64,000 nucleotides of DNA from Mesorhizobium sp. CA8 (lineage in GTDB: Bacteria; Pseudomonadota; Alphaproteobacteria; Rhizobiales; Rhizobiaceae), in the NCBI RefSeq assembly GCF_020164955.1, contig NZ_JAIUHG010000017.1, positions 62,001 to 126,000 on the forward strand, given 5' to 3'. Position numbers and translations under genes: made by a program. Under the pieces are notes generated by a model. The model saw nothing but the letters and a program-made list of their open reading frames with translations. It had not been told where the DNA came from and made no database searches. Within the stretch, counting starts at the first letter, position 1. Each line of letters begins with the position of its first letter. Positions 17,826-25,009 of the stretch are shown in pieces.

Positions 17826-19340
17826 TCAGATCACAACAAAGGAGCTTTCGCCCAAGTGCAGATGTGGGGAGAGACTGGCAAACTGGACCTGCGCATGGCC
17901 GCCTGCTCCGTCGCTGTCGAAGGAAAGCGCTCCTGTCGCGCTGTTATAGATGATGTGATCGCTCGCATCATGTGCACCGCGGCCGATGTGGAAATCGCCG
18001 GCTGCAAGCGCGCCCTTCTGAAGCCCGGCGAATATGCCGTGGTCGAGATTGATCTTGTCTCGAGAGACGTCGAAATCGGCGATCCTGTCAATATTGTACT
18101 TTCCAAGCGCCGTGCTGAACACGAAGGCATCGTGTCCGCCATACCCCTTCAACAGGTCTGATCCGCCGCCGCCATTTATCTTGTTGTCGCCGTTGTTGCC
18201 AAGGATCGTCTGGCCGAACTCATTGCCGGTCAGATTGATGGCGGTTTTGCCTGCCGTTTTGGAGGTGGAGAGTTGCTCGACATGCGAGCCGGCGGACAGG
18301 GCATAGCTGACCGAGGCCATCACTTTGTCAAAGCCGCCACCGTTAGCTTCCATTATTTTGTCATGCGCATTGTTGACGTGATAGGTGTTGTTGCCCTTGC
18401 CACCCTGGATCACATGATCGGTGTGAGAAGGGTCTGTGCTTGTTGGCGGCGTCGCGCCGGATGTCGTGGGCGTCGGGCTGGATGTCGGCGGCGTCGCGCT
18501 GGACGTCGGCGGCGTCGGTTCGGAGGCTGGCGGCGTGGGCTCGGAAGTTGTCGGCGGCGTCGGCTCAGTGGTCGCGGGCAGCGTCGACGACGTCGAGCTG
18601 GTGTTGTGCTCGCGGAAGATTGCCTGCAATTCCGTAGAGTTCTCAAGCGCGGTGTCGCCGTTCTGCGCACCCCATGCATAGGTGTAGTCGAACGCCGGCG
18701 ATGGGACCAGCTTGGCCCAGTGATCAAACACTGCCTTCGCCTGCTCGGCGGTCGGGACCGCGAAGGCAGAGCCGCTTTCGCTTACCCAGTTTCCACCGCC
18801 GAAAGCCTGGAATTCCGGGACGATACGGTCAGCCGGAATGCCTGCTGCAACCGCGGCCGTAACCAAGCGATCGATCATGGAGTAGTCAGGAGTACTGCCC
18901 GTATCGGAATGGATCACATAGGCACCCATCCCGTAATAATCGATGCCCGTGTTCGCCGGATTGTAAGTGTTGGCGAAGCTCGGATTGGCGTTGGACCCCA
19001 TGTTCATCATCGAGATAAAGGTCTTTGCGCCCGGGAAGTGAGAATGAATCCAGTCGGATTCGGCCTTCAGATTTGCCGCGGTCGCCAGCGGATGCCAGTG
19101 ACCGGTCGGGTCGGGCTCGTCGCAGAGGTAGAATCCGAACACCTTTGGATTGTTTAGGAAAGGGGTGACTTTATCAATGAAGGACGAAGTGGCGCCATCA
19201 CGGGCGTTGAGATAAACCAAGGCCTTCATTCCGTCAGGTAGCGCGTTTACCTGCGAAACATATTGAACATCGACGAGATTGAATCCTGCAGCTGCCACGT
19301 CGGCGGTAGATCCACCCGCGGCATAATGGAGAGTTGCCAT
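17826..19340 (-). CDS. Secreted RTX protein with an N-terminal glycoside-hydrolase-like domain
   Basis: Protein of 504 residues without a signal peptide. Residues 1-245 look like a TIM-barrel glycosidase of clan-A style: FGFYLCDEPD places E75 as a candidate acid/base and RIVPEFQAFGG places E176 as a candidate nucleophile. A Pro/Thr/Ser linker (about 248-310) with repeated TPPTS-type units follows. The C-terminus (about 315-504) carries hemolysin-type calcium-binding units (GNEFGQTILGNNGDNKING, GGGGSDLLKGYGGHDAF) and a type I secretion tail ending in hydrophobic SSFVVI. The start has AAGGAGCG upstream. The divergent ABC/HlyD pair is its probable exporter. Parallel: rhizobial PrsDE-secreted glycanases such as PlyA, which trim exopolysaccharide. 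Catalytic assignment is inference. Confidence 0.82.
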   Translation of the reverse strand: MATLHYAAGGSTADVAAAGFNLVDVQYVSQVNALPDGMKALVYLNARDGATSSFIDKVTPFLNNPKVFGFYLCDEPDPTGHWHPLATAANLKAESDWIHSHFPGAKTFISMMNMGSNANPSFANTYNPANTGIDYYGMGAYVIHSDTGSTPDYSMIDRLVTAAVAAGIPADRIVPEFQAFGGGNWVSESGSAFAVPTAEQAKAVFDHWAKLVPSPAFDYTYAWGAQNGDTALENSTELQAIFREHNTSSTSSTLPATTEPTPPTTSEPTPPASEPTPPTSSATPPTSSPTPTTSGATPPTSTDPSHTDHVIQGGKGNNTYHVNNAHDKIMEANGGGFDKVMASVSYALSAGSHVEQLSTSKTAGKTAINLTGNEFGQTILGNNGDNKINGGGGSDLLKGYGGHDAFVFSTALGKYNIDRIADFDVSRDKINLDHGIFAGLQKGALAAGDFHIGRGAHDASDHIIYNSATGALSFDSDGAGGHAQVQFASLSPHLHLGESSFVVI

Positions 19341-19749
19341 AGGCGCTCCTTCTTTCTTTTTGATTCGGCGAGGCCCCCCGGCGCCGCCTGAGTAGACGAA
19401 AGTTACATTAGGAAAAAGTCACATACATATTTCGCCAGTCAAAATAATTGATCGCGTCCAGTTCCGTCTTAGATCTCCTGGAGAAAAAACTCAGCGTTTT
19501 CAGTCCGGTCGCGCTTCGTTAGTCGGCGTATCAGGAAGCGTATCTCCCGGTATTATCCCCAATTTTCACCGATTCAGCCGCTCCCATTTTGGGACAGGTC
19601 ACGATTTCGCTTCATTTCGATTAAAGTAGGCTACATTAGTGACGCCTCACGTCCGGCAATCGCTCGGACCTGACATATCCATGCAGTCAAGCTTCCCATA
19701 TCGGGCAGGGCCAACAAAGCCGCGCGGTTTCCGCGTGAATCGGAAGGCA
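19341..19749. other. AT-rich divergent promoter region between the RTX gene and its exporter
   Basis: About 409 bases, clearly richer in A/T than the flanking genes. It should carry promoters for the RTX gene (minus) and the type I secretion operon (plus). GTG 19639 and ATG 19681 are in frame with the ABC gene and could extend it, but their ribosome sites are poor. No repeat longer than about eight bases stood out. Confidence 0.5.
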
Positions 19750-21498
19750 ATGAAGACAAAGCAAGAATTCTCCTCTCTTTTACGGATCGCAATGTCGGAC
19801 TGCGCTCAAGGCTTGTTTGGCGTTGGGCTTTTTTCAGCGGTGACGAACCTGCTGGCGCTGACCGGGTCCCTCTATATGCTCCAGGTCTACGATCGGGTGC
19901 TGCCCTCCCAGAGTGTTCCGACCCTGGTCGGGTTGACGATTGGAATGCTGGGCCTTTACGCGGCCTACGGGCTGCTCGATTTCGTGCGGCTTCGTCTCTT
20001 GGTCCGCATTGCCAGCCGGCTTTACAGAAACCTGCACCAAAGGGCATTCGCGATATCGGTGCTTCTGCCGCTCAAGGCCGGACGGGAGGCGGACAGGCTC
20101 AATCCGTTGCGGGATCTTGATCACCTGCGTGGCTTTCTCTCGGGATCCGGGCCGACCGTCATTTTCGATGCGCCTTGGATTCCTTTCTATCTGCTGATCA
20201 TCTATCTGCTGCACCCGTCGCTTGGCGTGCTGGCGACGATCGGCGCTCTTGTCGTGGTGGCGCTGACCGCGGTCGCGGAGATCTTCGGTCGCGGGCCTGC
20301 CAGACTGACATCCGAAGCCATGATCTCGCAGCGCGCCCTCGCCGAGTCCGGCCGCCGCAATGCGGAGGTTGTCCACGCGATGGGCCTCTCTTCCAGACTG
20401 GCCGGACGCTGGAGCGACATCGTTCATAGCTACCTGACGCATCAGGAGCGGCTCTCCGACATCATTGGAGGGACCGGTTCATTGTCGAAAGCGCTGAGGA
20501 TGGCGCTGCAGTCTTCAGTGCTGGGCCTCGGCGCCTATCTGGTCATCGGCGGCGAAGCGTCCCCCGGTGTGATCATCGCATCGTCGATATTGCTGGGCCG
20601 CGCGCTTGCTCCGGTCGATGCGGCGATCGCAAACTGGAAAGGCTTTCTGGCGACGCGGCATAGCTATTTCCAACTCAAGACGATGTTCGACTCGTTCGAG
20701 GACCCGATCGAACCCTTGGAATTGCCCCGGCCGCAAACGCGGCTGACCGTCGAGACGTTGACGGTAGCGCCGCCCGGCACGCCAAAGCCGACCGTGCTCG
20801 ACGTAAGTTTCCAACTGTCTCGCGGCGCGGGCATGGCCATAGTTGGCCCGAGCGGTTCCGGGAAGACGACGCTCGTGCGGGCCTTGGTCGGAGCCTGGAG
20901 GCCGCTCAACGGCAAGGTAAGGCTGGACGGGGCCCCTCTCGATCAGTGGGACCCGGATTCGCTCGGCGCTCATATCGGCTATCTGCCGCAGGACGTTGAG
21001 CTTTTCAATGGTACAGTGGCGGACAACATCTCGAGGTTCGGCGGCAAGAGCGATCCCAAAGGCGTGCTCGCAGCCGCGAGAGCAGCGGGCGTCTATTCGA
21101 TGATCATGCATCTGCCGGAGGGTTTCCAAACCCGCATCGGCGAGGGAGGCAGGGCCCTGTCGGCAGGCCAGAGGCAATTGATCGGTCTCGCCAGGGCGCT
21201 CTATGGCGAGCCGTTTCTGGTCGTTCTGGACGAGCCTAACTCAAATCTCGATGTCGAAGGTGACGCCGCACTTGCCGGAGCGGTTCTGGCCGTGCGTCAA
21301 CGCGGAGGCATTGTGATTGTTGTCGCCCACCGCCCGTCCGCTCTCACCAATATTGATCAGGTTCTGGTGCTGGCCAACGGCATGGTCCGCTCGTTTGGCT
21401 CCCGCGAGGAGGTCTTGTCGAGCATGGCGCGACCACCCGCTCCCGCCAGCCACCGTCCGATCATTCCGACCCAAAGAGGAGTGAGCGGCCATGCGTGA
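19750..21498 (+). CDS. Type I secretion ABC transporter (PrtD/PrsD-like)
   Basis: Inner-membrane ATPase exporter of 582 residues. The N-terminal membrane domain spans about 15-310 (SLYMLQVYDRVLPS is the family hallmark). The nucleotide-binding domain has Walker A GPSGSGKTT near 366, signature LSAGQRQ near 470 (Ala instead of the usual Gly in the third position), Walker B VVLDEPNSNLD and a switch His in VVAHRPS. No peptidase or CLD domain precedes the membrane part, fitting exporters of RTX proteins with C-terminal signals. ATG 19750 (GGAAGG upstream) gives the usual family length. It overlaps the HlyD gene and faces the RTX gene, its likely substrate. No TolC-type gene is in the window. Confidence 0.9.
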   Translation: MKTKQEFSSLLRIAMSDCAQGLFGVGLFSAVTNLLALTGSLYMLQVYDRVLPSQSVPTLVGLTIGMLGLYAAYGLLDFVRLRLLVRIASRLYRNLHQRAFAISVLLPLKAGREADRLNPLRDLDHLRGFLSGSGPTVIFDAPWIPFYLLIIYLLHPSLGVLATIGALVVVALTAVAEIFGRGPARLTSEAMISQRALAESGRRNAEVVHAMGLSSRLAGRWSDIVHSYLTHQERLSDIIGGTGSLSKALRMALQSSVLGLGAYLVIGGEASPGVIIASSILLGRALAPVDAAIANWKGFLATRHSYFQLKTMFDSFEDPIEPLELPRPQTRLTVETLTVAPPGTPKPTVLDVSFQLSRGAGMAIVGPSGSGKTTLVRALVGAWRPLNGKVRLDGAPLDQWDPDSLGAHIGYLPQDVELFNGTVADNISRFGGKSDPKGVLAAARAAGVYSMIMHLPEGFQTRIGEGGRALSAGQRQLIGLARALYGEPFLVVLDEPNSNLDVEGDAALAGAVLAVRQRGGIVIVVAHRPSALTNIDQVLVLANGMVRSFGSREEVLSSMARPPAPASHRPIIPTQRGVSGHA

Positions 21499-22864
21499 CG
21501 TCTTGCCTCGCGTTTTTGCGGACCTGCGGTCCTATGCTGGCTTCGGTGCTGCTTCGCGCTCCACAGGCGCGAACGTGTTGAAGCCGCCCGGCAGCCTCGG
21601 TCCAAGCTTGGCTCTTGGCCTGGGGGTGACTTGCCTGCTGGTGGCTGGCGGAGGGCTGTGGCTCGGCTTGACGGAGATTGCCGGTGCCGTGATCGCCCCC
21701 GCGACCGTGGTGGTTGAAAGCAACACCAAGAAGGTGCAGCACCAGGCCGGCGGCACGATCAGCGGCATCTTTGCACAGGATGGCGATCATGTCCGGGCGG
21801 GCGACGTATTGGTCAGGCTGGATGATACGCTGGCAAGCACAAACCTTCAGATCATCAGCGAGGATTTCGATCGCGCCACAGCGCGGCTTGCCCGTCTGGA
21901 GGCGGAGCGTCAGGGGCTGACGACGATGCAGCTTCCAGCCGCTCTTCAAGCGGAGATGAACAAGCCAAGCGTGGTGGCGCTGGTCAATGGTGAGCGCGCC
22001 TTGCTCGAGACGCGGGCTTCGGAATTGGCCGGTCAAAAAACGCTTCTTCGCAGCCAGACCGAACAGATCCAGCGACAGCTCGAAGGCCTAAAGGCCCAGC
22101 AGGCCGCGATGGACGAATCCGCGGCTTTGCTAGGCCGCGATCTCACCGATGTAGACGCGCTCTACTCCAAGAAACTAGTTTCGAAAGAGAGGCTCAGCAA
22201 CGTCAGGCTGGACGCGACACGCGCCAAAGGAGAGTCCGGGCGGCTGGCGGCGGCCGTGGCGGAAGCGCAGGTCAAGATCACCGAAACCGAGTTGCAGGTT
22301 CTGCAGCTTGACGAGCAAAGGCGCAGCGAAGTAACCAAGGAGCTGCGCGAAACGGAAGCCAAACGGACCGAGCTCGCCGAACGCAAGATCGTGGCTCAGG
22401 ACGAGCTGACCAAAACTGAAATCCGCGCCCCGCAATCGGGAACGATACAGCAATCCACTGTCCACACGATTGGCGGTGTAATCGCTCCAGGGGAATTGCT
22501 GATGACGATCGTCCCCGATACGGACGATCTTGTCGTGGACGCGCTCATTCCTCCGGCGCGGGTGGATGATGTTCAGCCAGGTCAGCCGGTCTCAATCCGT
22601 TTTCCGGCATTCGATGCCGGCACGACACCCGCCTGCGAGGGCGCGGTGAAGTGGATTTCCGCAGACCTGATCAAGGACCCGCAGCGCCAGCTCTCCTACT
22701 TCTCGGCACGCATCAGCGTCGACAACAAGACGGGGTGCCTGAGGGATGCGAAGGTGCTCAAGCCCGGCATGCCGGCCGAGGTTCATATAAGCACAGGCCA
22801 GCGCAGTGTCTGGTCTTATCTGCTGAAGCCGCTCACCGACCAAATGTCACGCGCTTTCCGGTAG
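21491..22864 (+). CDS. Type I secretion membrane-fusion protein (HlyD/PrtE/PrsE-like)
   Basis: Periplasmic adaptor of 457 residues: a short cytoplasmic N-terminus, one membrane segment (about 36-58, LALGLGVTCLLVAGGGLWL), a lipoyl-like half (VQHQAGGTISGIFAQDGDHV), a long alpha-helical coiled coil (about 120-300), the second lipoyl half (TEIRAPQSGTI) and a beta-barrel C-terminus. Length and layout match PrtE/PrsE. It starts inside the last codons of the ABC gene (8-base overlap), so the two are translationally coupled. With an outer-membrane TolC partner encoded elsewhere they would export the RTX protein. A RIME-like hairpin follows about 60 bases after the stop. Confidence 0.9.
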   Translation: MRDVLPRVFADLRSYAGFGAASRSTGANVLKPPGSLGPSLALGLGVTCLLVAGGGLWLGLTEIAGAVIAPATVVVESNTKKVQHQAGGTISGIFAQDGDHVRAGDVLVRLDDTLASTNLQIISEDFDRATARLARLEAERQGLTTMQLPAALQAEMNKPSVVALVNGERALLETRASELAGQKTLLRSQTEQIQRQLEGLKAQQAAMDESAALLGRDLTDVDALYSKKLVSKERLSNVRLDATRAKGESGRLAAAVAEAQVKITETELQVLQLDEQRRSEVTKELRETEAKRTELAERKIVAQDELTKTEIRAPQSGTIQQSTVHTIGGVIAPGELLMTIVPDTDDLVVDALIPPARVDDVQPGQPVSIRFPAFDAGTTPACEGAVKWISADLIKDPQRQLSYFSARISVDNKTGCLRDAKVLKPGMPAEVHISTGQRSVWSYLLKPLTDQMSRAFR

Positions 22865-22922
22865 GCAAACACAGGGTCCGATCCGGCGCTTGCGCCGCCG
22901 CCACTCCTTCATACCTGCGCGT

Positions 22923-23028
22923 CTTAAAGCGCGTCGCGCTGAAACGGATTCAGGCGACGCGCTTTAAGTCTTTGTTTTTGATGCATGTCGTTGTCCCAGA
23001 ACCGCCGCACACTTTCTGCGCGACATGC
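22923..23028. repeat. RIME-like palindromic intergenic element
   Basis: Two consecutive palindromes. The first (22923-22968) has CTTAAAGCGCGTCGC-type arms that pair with GCGACGCGCTTTAAG. The second (22983-23028) has arms GCATGTCG/CGACATGC around a TTGTCCCAGAACCG core. This layout and core match the rhizobial intergenic mosaic element (RIME) as I know it. It sits after the secretion operon and could also end its transcript. Confidence 0.7.
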
Positions 23029-23439
23029 TTCAGCTTCCGGAAAACGAGGCGTGCCCGCCTGACCGCACGTCCTTAGGCCGTCGGCGTCCTTCGTTCGCAT
23101 GGCAAAAAAATCAGCAAGAGCTGATATGTCTTGGTTCAGCCGGCGCCATGTTTTTCGTTCCAGCGCCCACCGGTCAGGCCCGGCGCATTGGCGACTCGAG
23201 CCGCCAGAGTGCCGGGCCGCTCGGTGCAGAACCGCCGAGCGATGAAACAGGCAGTCGGGCTGAATGGATGGGAATCCCATTGTCGGCGCGTTATGGGCGC
23301 CGGAAAACTCCTAACATCCGCATCGTTCCGTCCGGCTACCCGCTGATCGATCGGAAGTGAGCCGCGGCACCTTGATCCTCGGTACGGCCTTTTTCGGGTT
23401 CTTTTCACCCGCACGGCCACGGTTGCGCCTGAAAGCCCG
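23029..23439. other. Non-coding stretch with no supported feature
   Basis: Between the RIME-like element and the next possible gene. Several overlapping open frames occur on both strands, but all lack family-like sequence and ribosome sites. I see no RNA gene or clear hairpin with a U-tract. Confidence 0.4.
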
Positions 23440-23742
23440 CTATGGCTGGAGCAGAACGCCACCATATTGCGCCCAAAGGTGTTCGCAATCCCACGCCCTC
23501 AAACTTGGCGTTCCTGGTTCGCCATACAAGACCATTGCATTGCGAACATCGTATCCAAGCACTGATGCGTTAGCGACGAACTGGATGGCTCGTCCTAAGC
23601 TGATGGCGCTGATCCGGGTTTCGATTTTGCTGTTGAGGTCGATGATGCCGAAAACCTCAGCGCCTGCACCTCTGCCGGCCAAAACAGCCGTTGAGATCGC
23701 ATCATCCAAGGCAAGGAGCATCGCGCAGTCCCCCGCAACCAA
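23440..23742 (-). CDS. Possible small protein of unknown function (about 93-100 aa), doubtful
   Basis: The minus-strand frame is open from just after a TGA at 23755-23757 to 23440. The sequence is amino-acid balanced and protein-like: MLLALDDAISTAVLAGRG, AEVFGIIDLNSKIETRI, and AMVLYGEPGTPSLRAWD near the end. A start could be TTG 23742 or ATG 23721 (GCGGGGG upstream), neither convincing. An overlapping second frame upstream reads RFPIIRIEPEQISRVEI, so this may be the 3' part of a frameshifted older gene. I do not recognise a family. Its position beside the tRNA-His gene fits an old insertion or decay zone. Confidence 0.3.
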   Translation of the reverse strand: MVAGDCAMLLALDDAISTAVLAGRGAGAEVFGIIDLNSKIETRISAISLGRAIQFVANASVLGYDVRNAMVLYGEPGTPSLRAWDCEHLWAQYGGVLLQP

Positions 23743-23866
23743 CCGCTCATAATCTCAACACGCGAAATTTGTTCCGGCTCGATACGAATAATAGGGAAGC
23801 GTGCAGAAATAAGCAGCCCGGTCGGCGGGAACATTGGGGACGGCGCGCGTTAAACGAGGATGGCGA

Positions 23867-23943
23867 TGGTACCGTTGGCTGGGCTCGAACCAGCGACCCC
23901 CAGATCCACAATCTGGTGCTCTAACCAACTGAGCTACAACGGC
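23867..23943 (-). tRNA. tRNA-His (anticodon GTG), CCA encoded
   Basis: Minus-strand cloverleaf of 74 bases plus encoded CCA. Acceptor GCCGTTG pairs with CAACGGT (one G-U), the D arm holds AGCTCAGTTGGTTAGAGC, the anticodon stem CCAGA/TCTGG encloses TTGTGGA with anticodon GTG, and the T arm has GGTTCGAGCC. The discriminator is A73 and the base at -1 is T, so no G-1 is encoded, as known for alphaproteobacterial tRNA-His. Confidence 0.97.
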
Positions 23944-24095
23944 ACGCGTGCCTGAGCTGGATCGAGGTGAAGCGTCTTTCTCCGTGATCCGCCCTGTCGT
24001 TCGGCGATGCGTCAAATACGGGCTATCGGATTCTAATTCAAGGGCCTTGATGAGGTAAAGGACGGGTTTCCTCATCCGCCTACGTCAGGGCAAAG

Positions 24096-24127
24096 AAAAG
24101 GCCGGCGGGAGGAGGTGCCGGCCTTTT
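24096..24127 (-). terminator. Rho-independent terminator of the phasin/three-hairpin transcript
   Basis: Eleven-base perfect stem around the ACCTCCTCCC loop, followed on the minus strand by CTTTTCTTTG. It is both the last CCUCC hairpin and the terminator. Confidence 0.85.
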
Positions 24128-24197
24128 CCTGTTCCGAGCCAGCGGGAGGAGGTGCTGGCTGGTCACCCCGGAGACGGAGGGAGGAGGTTCCATCCCC
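24096..24197 (-). ncRNA. Three-hairpin CCUCC-loop RNA (cuckoo/CcsR-like), 3' end at a terminator
   Basis: On the minus strand three hairpins follow in a row, each presenting exactly the ten-base loop ACCTCCTCCC. Stems: GGGGATGGA/TCCGTCTCC (24170-24197, 9 bp with two G-U), AGCCAGC/GCTGGCT (24137-24160, 7 bp), and AAAAGGCCGGC-type 11 bp (24096-24127) ending in a U-rich tail. The loop is complementary to Shine-Dalgarno sequences. Tandem hairpins with CCUCCUCCC loops define the alphaproteobacterial cuckoo RNAs (CcsR1-4 of Rhodobacter), stress-linked and often processed from an upstream mRNA. Two hairpins are usual; three is unusual. It begins 86 bases past the phasin stop, so it is either the phasin 3' UTR or an independent RNA. 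No promoter is clear. Confidence 0.82.
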
Positions 24198-24282
24198 GGG
24201 TATCTGATCTTCAACCCTATCGCACGACTATTTGTCTGACGAAATGCGACGTTTTGATGCATCGCAGGGTTGCGCGCCGAAA

Positions 24283-24747
24283 TCAGGCAGCCTTGACGTC
24301 CTTTATCGCCTTCTCGAAGGCGGTCTTGACCGGCTTGGAGACATCCTCGACCGCTTTGGTGGCAACGGTCTGGAATTCCTTGGCCTGCTCGACAGCCATT
24401 TCGACGCGCTTGCGCAGGAACGCGGTCTGCAGTTCGACGACTTCCGAAAGTGTCTTGGCGCCGACAAGGGCTTCGAGGTGCGAGAAGTTGGCCTCGGCAT
24501 TGGCGCGCAGCGCGGCGATGGCCTTCAGGGAAACGTCGCTGGAAACGGTCTTGGCGGTCTCGTAGGTCGACTCCAGAACCTTCTGGGTCTCCTCGGCGCC
24601 GGTCTTCAGCTTGGCGTACGCTTCCTTCGACTGCTCGACGCCCTTCTCGGCGAAGGCGCGGATCTGGTCGGTGGCCTTGGAAGCGTCGAAGCTCGGGAAT
24701 TCGACGTTTTCGATGGTCTCTGCGGTCTTGGCAGTGGTCTTGGACAT
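24283..24747 (-). CDS. Phasin (polyhydroxyalkanoate granule-associated protein)
   Basis: Small helical protein of 154 residues that coats PHB granules. Typical Phasin_2 features: an N-terminal FPSFDASKATDQIRAFAEKGVEQSKEAYAKL helix pair region, SLKAIAALRANAEANF in the centre, LQTAFLRKRVEM and a Lys/Ala-rich tail ending KDVKAA. The start MSKTTAK at 24747 has AAGGTTGG upstream; an in-frame ATG at 24951 would add 68 residues of unlikely sequence across the promoter. The promoter carries two TGC-N3-GCA sites that fit the PhaR repressor. The CCUCC-hairpin RNA lies directly downstream. Monocistronic as far as seen. Confidence 0.9.
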   Translation of the reverse strand: MSKTTAKTAETIENVEFPSFDASKATDQIRAFAEKGVEQSKEAYAKLKTGAEETQKVLESTYETAKTVSSDVSLKAIAALRANAEANFSHLEALVGAKTLSEVVELQTAFLRKRVEMAVEQAKEFQTVATKAVEDVSKPVKTAFEKAIKDVKAA

Positions 24748-24807
24748 TTTCCAACCTTTTCGGGATAGCGGCTTTGACAGAAAGCCGTCTCGTTCATGTA
24801 TGGTGGC

Positions 24808-24835
24808 AATATAACGGTTTCTTTGTGCGTTGCAA
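24808..24835 (-). promoter_or_regulatory. Predicted sigma-70 promoter of the phasin gene
   Basis: Read on the minus strand: -35 TTGCAA (24830-24835), 16-base spacer, -10 TATATT (24808-24813). The expected start lies about 50-60 bases before the phasin ATG. The -35 box overlaps a PhaR-like site. Confidence 0.55.
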
Positions 24836-24853
24836 CATCTTTGTTGCAGTGCA
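24826..24853. promoter_or_regulatory. Two TGC-N3-GCA sites, PhaR-like operator
   Basis: TGCGTTGCA at 24826-24834 and TGCAGTGCA at 24845-24853 both fit TGC-N3-GCA. Known PhaR repressors of Paracoccus and Rhodobacter bind CTGC-N3-GCAG near phasin and PHA genes. The inner six bases match; the outer C/G do not. Overlap with the -35 box fits repression released by PHB. Confidence 0.5.
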
Positions 24854-24960
24854 CCATAAAAATCTTCCCATACGTCAGCCGTAAGGGCCGTTAACCACGA
24901 GCCCAGAGATTTCGACCGATGCAAGCCCAGGCTTGTGGACCTCAAGGCCACGGGCTTTTA

Positions 24961-24976
24961 TTAACAAAGCGTTAAC
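24961..24976. promoter_or_regulatory. Perfect CtrA-type box upstream of the PdhS-like kinase gene
   Basis: TTAACAAAGCGTTAAC matches the CtrA consensus TTAA-N7-TTAAC at every position. It ends 33 bases before the ATG of the PdhS-like kinase. CtrA is the master cell-cycle regulator in this class, and PdhS-type kinases feed into the DivK-CtrA pathway, so feedback control is plausible. Confidence 0.6.
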
Positions 24977-25009
24977 TGAAAATGCCCGCTCCGGAGGGTC
25001 GGCCAGCGC

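Noticed and set aside
18410..18727. Tandem-repeat-like DNA that could suggest a minisatellite or array
   Set aside because: It is the coding sequence of the Pro/Thr linker (TPPTS-type units) in the RTX protein.
24096..24197. Reading the three GGGAGGAGGT loops on the plus strand as ribosome binding sites
   Set aside because: No start codon or frame follows any of them, while the minus strand gives a terminator and downstream position after phasin.
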